Assembly: GCA_021613535.1 (NCBI GenBank)
Contig: CP075493.1
Span: 8,928,001-8,992,000, forward strand
Direction: 5' to 3'
Length of the DNA stretch: 64,000 nt
Origin: Adineta vaga
Taxonomy: Eukaryota; Rotifera
Shown: piece by piece, positions 56,752 to 64,000 of the stretch
How the letters are laid out: each line of letters begins with the position of its first letter
How positions within the stretch are numbered: position 1 is the first letter of the stretch
The notes under the pieces: model-generated
Database searches by the model: none
What the model was told of the DNA's origin: nothing
The model's input: only the letters and a program-made list of their open reading frames with translations
Program-made: the position numbers and the translations under genes

Positions 56752-59700
56752 ATGGATACCAATGATTCATCTGATGATGAGAAAAATTCAATCGGAGACA
56801 AGTCACCAAAACTCAAAATTATTGATGTAATATATTTATAGTCTTTTATGAAGAGTAGTGTTTGTTTACACAAATATTTTCTAGGTCACGGAAAATGATC
56901 AACCTTCTCCAGTAGAAGAAAAAGAAAAGAATGATGAACCAGCAAAAATTGTAACTGAGAAAAAACGAAAGAAGAGAACAACGAAAACTAGACGAGTGAG
57001 ATCAAGCAAAAAGAGAAAAGAATTCGAATAATTGATTTCTGTATTTCAGAGATCAGTTCAGCCAAAAACAACAAATCCAACTCCGAGACAACGAAAGAAA
57101 ACTTCGCCTACTGGTTTAAATGGAAACTATTGGAATGTAAGTAGTAACATAAATGAATATGAGAGTGCGTGAAAATCTTTTCATTTAATCGAAATAATAA
57201 ATATGTAAAGGGTTTTCTGAAGAGGACAAAAATATTGTATTGAAACTTAGATATAAAACAGCTTTTCTTCAGGTTGTTCAAATGGATCGTCATGCTATTA
57301 CAACTGTATTCAATCCAAATCAACTCATTGATAATGATGATGACACTGATGATGAATCAACTTTTTCATCGGACAAAGAAGCTGATGAAAAATTACAGAA
57401 ACTACTCAATTCAACATCAAGTTCATCAGCTGTATCAGAAGATATTCGAACACTTCTATACACCAATCGAACATTTATTACATGTCGAAGTCCTGATGAT
57501 TCGTTTTTTCTTTGTCAAGTTCTTCAAGATGTTTATAATGATACAAAAAAGATTCGTATTCGTTGGTGTGCATCAACTGATGAGAGAGGCGATGAAGCTG
57601 AAATTGATGAAAATACACATTTTAAGTTCGATTTTGATGATACATTAGATCCACAAACGATTCTAACTGGAATACCAAATGTTATTCGTCATTCAGATAA
57701 AACAATCTCATTAAGAAAACAAGATATTTTTGAAACAAAACGTTTGCTTGAAAAATCAATTAAAGGTGAAAGCCCATCAACAGATGAACCAATGGATTTA
57801 ACAAAGGAATATTCGAGCAAAACATTCGAAAAAATACAATCAGATACAAGTGAGATGGTTTAGCTATTAGAAAAACACCGCTCAAATCAAAAAAACGAAA
57901 ACTCTCACCAGAGAATTCGCGAAAACAAATAGTGAAAAAACGTGCACGAAAAACCAGTGGTGAACCTACTTGTAAGTTTATATATATCTACTTCATTCCC
58001 TCGAAATATAAAAATATTTGATTTCTAGCTTTACTGAAGAAACAACGAACATTGGATATAAGTGAAATAGAAGAAGGTAAAAAGGAAACACCAAAAGTGA
58101 AGAAAGCAACGAAAAAAACAGGTTTTATTTCTTCTATAACGATTCTCTAAGTTTTTCTTTTTTTTTTTGTTGTAGCAGCAGAAAAACCTGTTACAACAAC
58201 AAAAGCACAGTTATTTAAAGTTCAAAGTAATCGATTACTCAAAGAAAATTTGATTATTACACTCTATCGAAAAGAACCATTTTTTGAAGACAAGTCAGTA
58301 TTTTCTTTTGTAATAACATTTGCAATAGCCTTATTTTTTGTTTAGTTTAAATGTTCCATTTATTTCATCTATTGTTCAAAGTAAATTAGCAATACGAGCT
58401 GTACTTCTCAATGACACAGGTCTATTGAAAAGTCTTATTAATGATATTGATCATGTTTGTTCGGTAAAGTGAAGATGATTCAAAGATCATATTCATATTG
58501 ATTTTATTCTATTCATCAGGTTCATGTAAAACGCGGCCTTAACAATGATTTGACAGCGATGCATTATGCCATTCAAAATGATAATATTGAAATGCTGAAA
58601 ATTTTAATTGAAGATGTAAGAGCACCAAAGAAGGATCGATGTCCTTTTCCAACTGTAACAATGACCACACAGAGTACAGGACGGTAAAAAAGACTCTTCT
58701 TTCCTATTGCTGTCTTACTGATTGCTAAATTTACGCATTTTTCTAGAGCAAATATTCATTCATTTGGTTTTCGTACAGCTCAAATTATGGCTGCTCGTGG
58801 TGCTAAAGAAGGAAACAATGCATTGAATAAAGTAGACTGTTGATATTTCAACAACATTTTATAATGTTATCATTCTCTTCTAGGATACGATAAATGCACT
58901 AAGCAATCCTGGGCATGATATTGTTCAATATGCAATAAAAAATAATTGTTCACGTGAAGTGTATGATTATCTACTTGAAGCATTTCCTCATACAGTAAAC
59001 GTTTTGTTTTCTTATTTATTATGTTTTTTTTCTAAGAAATTTTCGTTGTATTTTTAGAAAGATCAAATTTATCAGAATATTAGCCATATTGTTCGAGGTG
59101 GTTATCGAAAATTAGCTGCAAATATTATTGGTGAAATTAAAGATAATGCTTTTTATGGATTCAACAAACTTCATCATGAAGTATATTTGATTACGAAATG
59201 AAATAAACATTTATAATCATGATTTGTTATTAGGTTTTATTACTGAATGGTGAAAATCTAACAATTATGCGTGCAGCAAGTGTTGTCAAAAAGACAAAAG
59301 ATAATTTTCAAGTAAGTTATTGTTGTTTATTCTCGTTTTATATCTCCATTAGACCTAACAATCTGTTGATATCATCTTAGATCACGCCGATTCATTGTGC
59401 AGCTATCAATCCAAATTCAAAATATTTAAAACAATTATTGAATGTAATGCCTGAATACAATATTCTCGATAAATATGAACGACGTCCAATTCATTTTGCT
59501 GCTGCATGTGAAGGACCTGAACCACTTGAATATCTTTTATCAAAGTAAAAATTTAACCTATTGAAATTGTGAGTAAAATTAGTTTGTATTCTATAGACAA
59601 ATTAGTTTTAATGATATTGATCGTGGTGGAAATTCTCCATTACATATTGCTGCTACCTTTGGTCGAGCGATCAATGCCGAAATTTTATTACGTACAGCAA

Positions 59701-62700
59701 AAGAAAAAGCTGAATCAAATGATGCCGAAGATCAAATTGTTCATCAAAAATTTGGTCTTGCATCTATAAATCGTTTAAATAAAACACGATTCTATCCATT
59801 ACATTTAGCAGTTGTTAATAATCATTTAGTATGAATCAATTTTCCTTATTCTTTCAAATTCTCTATTTATATCGTAACGTTTTTAGGAATGTGTTAAAGT
59901 TTTACTTGAATTTGGTGCTAATGTTGATGCACCAACAAGTACATCCTCAGGCAAATTAACACCATTGATGTTAGCATGTCAAAAAGGTTACCTCAAAATA
60001 GTTGTACATCTCATTGAAAATGGTGCTAAAGTTGAAGCACGTGATCGTTTTAAACGTACACCATTGATTCATGCTTGTATGTGTGGTAATGCTCATATTG
60101 TTTCACATATACTTCGTATGGGTGGAAATGCCAATGCATGTGATTCATCAATGAATACTACATTACATTATGCAATTGCATATGGATGGTATTTTTGTGT
60201 ACGTTTATTGATCGAAGCTGGTGCAAATGTAAATTGTGTCAATTCATGGCAAACAACTTGTTTAGCTGCTGGATTTTTGAAAGGACACTATGGCTTATGC
60301 GATTATCTTTTAACAGAACATCATGTTGACATTAATTTTAAGACTGAAGATGGATTAACATTAGTTATATTAACTGCTGGTTTAGAAGTATCAACATCAT
60401 CTGTACAACAATTAGATTATGTAGCGCAAAAACATAAAGCAGATTGTACTTGTGTTGATGCTGATGGAAATAATGCAGTAAGTTTAAATTAAATAGAATT
60501 TACAAACGTATACTTATGTCTATGTTGTCTAGTTTCATCATTTAGCAAACAATATTCTGGGACAGAACTCATTCTATATGGTAAGATGAATACTTAAGAA
60601 TCCTTCTAAACTTATTTTTCATTATAGACTAACGAAAGTAAGAAAGCTTTACGTGATAATCTTTTCAAAATGGCTCAAATTCTTTTCGATCACAAATGTG
60701 AACCAAATAAAATGAATAACAAAGCTCAGACACCTCTAATGATTGCACTTCAAGCTGGTAATTTTCATCTTGTCGATTTTCTTATCAATCATGTTAAAGT
60801 CGACATCAATCCCGACATCAGTCAGGATGGTAAAACTCTCTTACATTATTTTGCAATAAAATGTGATGAATATGATCTCGTTCAAACATTGATGAAATTG
60901 GTAATGAAATAATATTCTTTTTTTTTCATTCAAATATTATGATTTCATTTTCGTACTCTTTCAGCCAGTAAGTGATGATTTGAAAAAAATGGGTCAAATG
61001 TTTGATAACAATGGTCGAACACCATTTCATTATTGTGCATCAAAATTCAATGAATTTTGTCAAACAAATAAAGTAATGACATAGTATTGTAATAAGAAAA
61101 CAACAACAACAACAAATGAATTGTGTTTTCTTTCGTAGTCATCAGCAAGTACAGATCAACTGAAACAACAATATCAAGCTATTGTTCAAATGATTGATTA
61201 TTGTCTTGATTCCATTCAATGTGATTCAGATGCTGAAATTAAATCAAATACTGATCTTACAAGTGCTACAATTGAAGAGATTGTTGATGAAGATGAACAA
61301 TCTTTCGAAAATATTCATTCTGCTAATATAGGTCTCGACAAAGAAACTATTTTCAAACCTAAAGAAACGAGTATTTTCTCCTTATTACGTACTGTTCCAT
61401 TTGGTGATCAACATCCTTTAAAAAATTTTTTGAAAAAAACCAAAAATATCAATGCTCTTCATCATGAAACACAACGAACACCCTTACTCGAAGCAATATC
61501 TCTACAAGAATATCAAATAGCATATCTACTCATCAACAACACTTCATGTGATATAAATCTATCTACATCAATTGTTTCAAATGAACGTCAACAAACACCA
61601 TTAATCTTAGCATGTAAATTACGATTGTTCTCAATCATACGTGATTTATTAAATCATGAACAATGTTATATCTCAGCACGTGATTATCAACAGAATCAAG
61701 CTATACATTATTATTTAGCAACAAGTAATCGTTCGAATCAATATATAGATGTATTAAAAATATTTGTTGAAAAAATTAAACAAATTGATAATATAAATAG
61801 TCCAGGAAAACATGAACGTACACCATTACATATCGCTATTTATCATAATTCAGGTGCTATTGATTCTACAACTGATGTCGAACAAATTTTAATTGATAAT
61901 AAAAGTGATTTATTTATCAAAGATAATCTAGGAAATATTCCATTACATAATATTTTTCTAAATCAAAAAGTTGGTGATGATCCTGTTGAATTATGTGTGT
62001 TGATTATTGATGCCATGAAAACTGATCTATTGGATATAAAGAATCACGAAGGAAATACACCCTTACATTTTGCTGTTGTAAGTGATCTATATAAAACTAC
62101 TAATCGATAAAATGTTTTTCGTTTTCTTCTTACAGAAAATCTGTTCAACTGTATGTGTCATGCTTTTACAACAACATAAAGCAAATCTATTAGTTGAAAA
62201 TCATTTATTTAATTCGATTATTGGTACTTGCATTCAATCTGGACATTTGAATTTATTTATTACATTTCTTCAGCAAACACTTGATATTGATCTTAGCAAG
62301 ATGTATACGAATTCATTAGTCTCAATTGAAAATAAATCATCAGTAAAACAAAACGATAATAGAGATATTTGGATATGGAAATATGCTGAAAGACAAAATA
62401 TTAAACCATATGAACAATATCCATTGATTAATATAGTTATTCAACGCGATTGGCAAGGTGCATTATCATTAATTTTGAATGATCTCGAACATTATCATTT
62501 ACATCATCTTCAAATATTTGAAGCTGCTATTTTAAATAACAAATTAAATCTTCTTCTTCGTCTTCTATTACGTTTAAAAGATAAAACTATTCTACATAAT
62601 AAAAATATTCAACGACAAAATCTTTTTCATTTATTAGCAAATCTGAATGGATATGATGAAGAATTATATAAACAAATTCTTCTCTATCTTCATGAACATC

Positions 62701-64000
62701 ATATTGAATGGAATATTCCCGACAAATATGGTTCCTATCCTATTCATTATGCATGTGTTAAACAAAATTTTACATTCATTCATTTTTTACGTGACAAATA
62801 TGTATCTGAATGTGATTTAAATCGAGTTGATGCATTTGAAAATTCAGCAATTGGTTTATTTTTCTGGACTGTTCGATCGGAAACAAATATTCCAGAAAAA
62901 ACCATTGAATCTCTCTTAGCATCGAATAAACAATTGAATTGTTTATGTAATTATCAAAATGAAATCGTTATGAATCCATTATCATTTGGTTACAATGATT
63001 TATTAACAGACAATTATTCTTATCCACCACACAAATCTGATAATACATCGACAAATGTTCGAACATCACCATTAATTAATGCTATTGTTCATAAGAATTT
63101 TTCGCTTGTGAAATTTCTTCTACAACTCAATGCTGATGTTAACTTTTCAGATGAAGAAAAACGAACACCACTCATGCATGCTGTTCGACAGGTACAGTAA
63201 AATTCATAAACATTGTGTGAGATGAAGATAAATATTTAATTGATAATTAATTTCTCTTTTTCTAATTCATAGAACAATATCGATATTGTAAAAGTATTAC
63301 TTAATAAAGATTATACTCCAGAGGAAAAAGATGAATCTTCACAAAATGTACATGCTTTTGGTCGGCGACAGGTTGGCAATAGAAAAGTCATGCGAATTTC
63401 GCCTTCGGTGGTAACACAATAGCTCTGACTCTACCTTCAGTCGACACATCTACAATTCAAACAATTGATCAATCTGATCATGTTACTGTCACGTCAGCAA
63501 TTGATTTCAATGCTAGTGATTCTCTTGGTCGTACATGTATTCATCATTTAGTTCAACCATTTCCTGATGGTTCATATACAAGTAATATTGAATTACTTCG
63601 ATTACTTCATTCATCTGGTGCTTGTGTAACTAAATATGATCTTGCTGGTTTATCACCATTACAGTATGGAGCAATTAATGGTTGTCAACATTTATGTGAT
63701 GAATTAACAAAACTTATCAATGACGAAACTGATTCAACTCAAGCAATCATTGAACGTTTTTATATTAATGATCCAAATAAAAATCTTCTTGATTCACCTG
63801 ATTTCTATACAGATGCTCAACAATTAATTGATAAATATATTTCAACACATCCATCACAAACGCACAATACTGCATATCAAGTTGATCATTTATCGGGTAT
63901 GAGTAAAACAGGTGAAGTATTAATCGATACGGAAAAAAATGAACCCTACGATGTTCGATTAACTAAAACAGATGTAAGTTATGGTACACATGGTTTATAT
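56752..64000 (+). CDS. Ankyrin-repeat PARP of PME-5 type (partial, runs off the edge)
   Basis: Large nuclear ADP-ribosyltransferase with ankyrin repeats and a WGR domain, as in nematode PME-5; the catalytic domain must lie beyond 64000. It starts MDTNDSSDDEKNS. A Lys/Arg-rich nuclear-localisation stretch follows, then a beta-rich module (FITCRSPDDSFFLCQVL...IRIRWCAS) that resembles a Tudor/SAWADEE-like reader (tentative). From about 58500 to 63300 come many ankyrin repeats: RRPIHFAAACEG, NSPLHIAATFGRA, FYPLHLAVVNNHLECVKVLL, LTPLMLACQKGYLKIV, and RTPLIHACMCGNAHIVSHIL. It ends in YDVRLTKTDVSYGTHGLY, the start of a WGR domain. More than 20 exons, introns mostly 45-65 nt. The frame breaks between about 63340 and 63420. 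Confidence 0.8.

Noticed and set aside
1-64000. tRNA genes, spliced-leader RNA gene, transposons, terminal repeats, CRISPR arrays
   Set aside because: Read-through for tRNA T-loop patterns, the bdelloid SL sequence as I remember it, transposase/RT motifs and spaced direct repeats gave nothing convincing; an automated search (tRNAscan, Infernal, repeat masker) would be decisive.

Overview
The window reads as nuclear DNA of a small, gene-dense, AT-rich animal genome. The best guess is a bdelloid rotifer (Adineta/Rotaria/Philodina-like), at roughly 0.75 confidence. The reasons are animal-specific genes (TEAD, ROR, Wnt, protocadherin, Fos-type bZIP, tetraspanins), GT-AG introns that are mostly about 46-70 nt, tight intergenic distances, and polypyrimidine-AG sites placed directly before several ATGs, as expected for spliced-leader trans-splicing. 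All identifications rest on my reading of translated motifs; no database search was possible.

Layout, left to right. 0-6.4 kb: RTF2, TEAD, NAXD and a METTL7-type methyltransferase on +, then a 5S rRNA gene and a small unknown protein on -. 6.7-7.4 kb: centrin-like EF-hand protein. 7.4-12 kb: a long gene-free stretch and a ROR-family receptor without a kringle and with a degenerate kinase motif. 12.5-14.5 kb: a B-box-like coiled-coil gene with a broken frame, facing an intronless prolyl-4-hydroxylase-like gene. 15.7-19.9 kb: FNBP4-like WW protein, UCHL5 deubiquitinase and an NNMT-like methyltransferase in close tandem. 21.6-25 kb: protocadherin-like receptor. 25.6-30.7 kb: three tandem tetraspanin paralogues. 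31.1-34.9 kb: intronless IPNS-like dioxygenase, V-ATPase subunit d (with a frameshift) and proteasome beta-3. 35.5-38.6 kb (-): a small three-exon gene that I assembled by hand and the RBR ligase ARIH1. 39-43.5 kb: CNOT11 and a Fos/ATF-type bZIP. 43.9-53.8 kb: a nearly 10 kb ATR kinase gene. 54.2-55.8 kb (-): a Wnt ligand. 56.8 kb to the edge: an ankyrin-repeat PARP of the nematode PME-5 type, cut off at the start of its WGR domain.

Functional themes are genome maintenance (RTF2, ATR, ankyrin/WGR PARP), protein turnover (UCHL5, PSMB3, ARIH1), Wnt-type signalling (ROR receptor and Wnt ligand, about 42 kb apart) and gene control (TEAD, bZIP, CNOT11). Close same-strand pairs with an acceptor-like site before the downstream ATG (NAXD/METTL7, FNBP4/UCHL5, perhaps RTF2/TEAD) look like trans-spliced operons. 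Four genes (B-box protein, V-ATPase d, ATR, PARP) carry isolated reading-frame breaks. In conserved genes this most simply means assembly indels, but real decay of one gene copy is possible. I saw no tRNA, transposon, CRISPR array or telomeric repeat.
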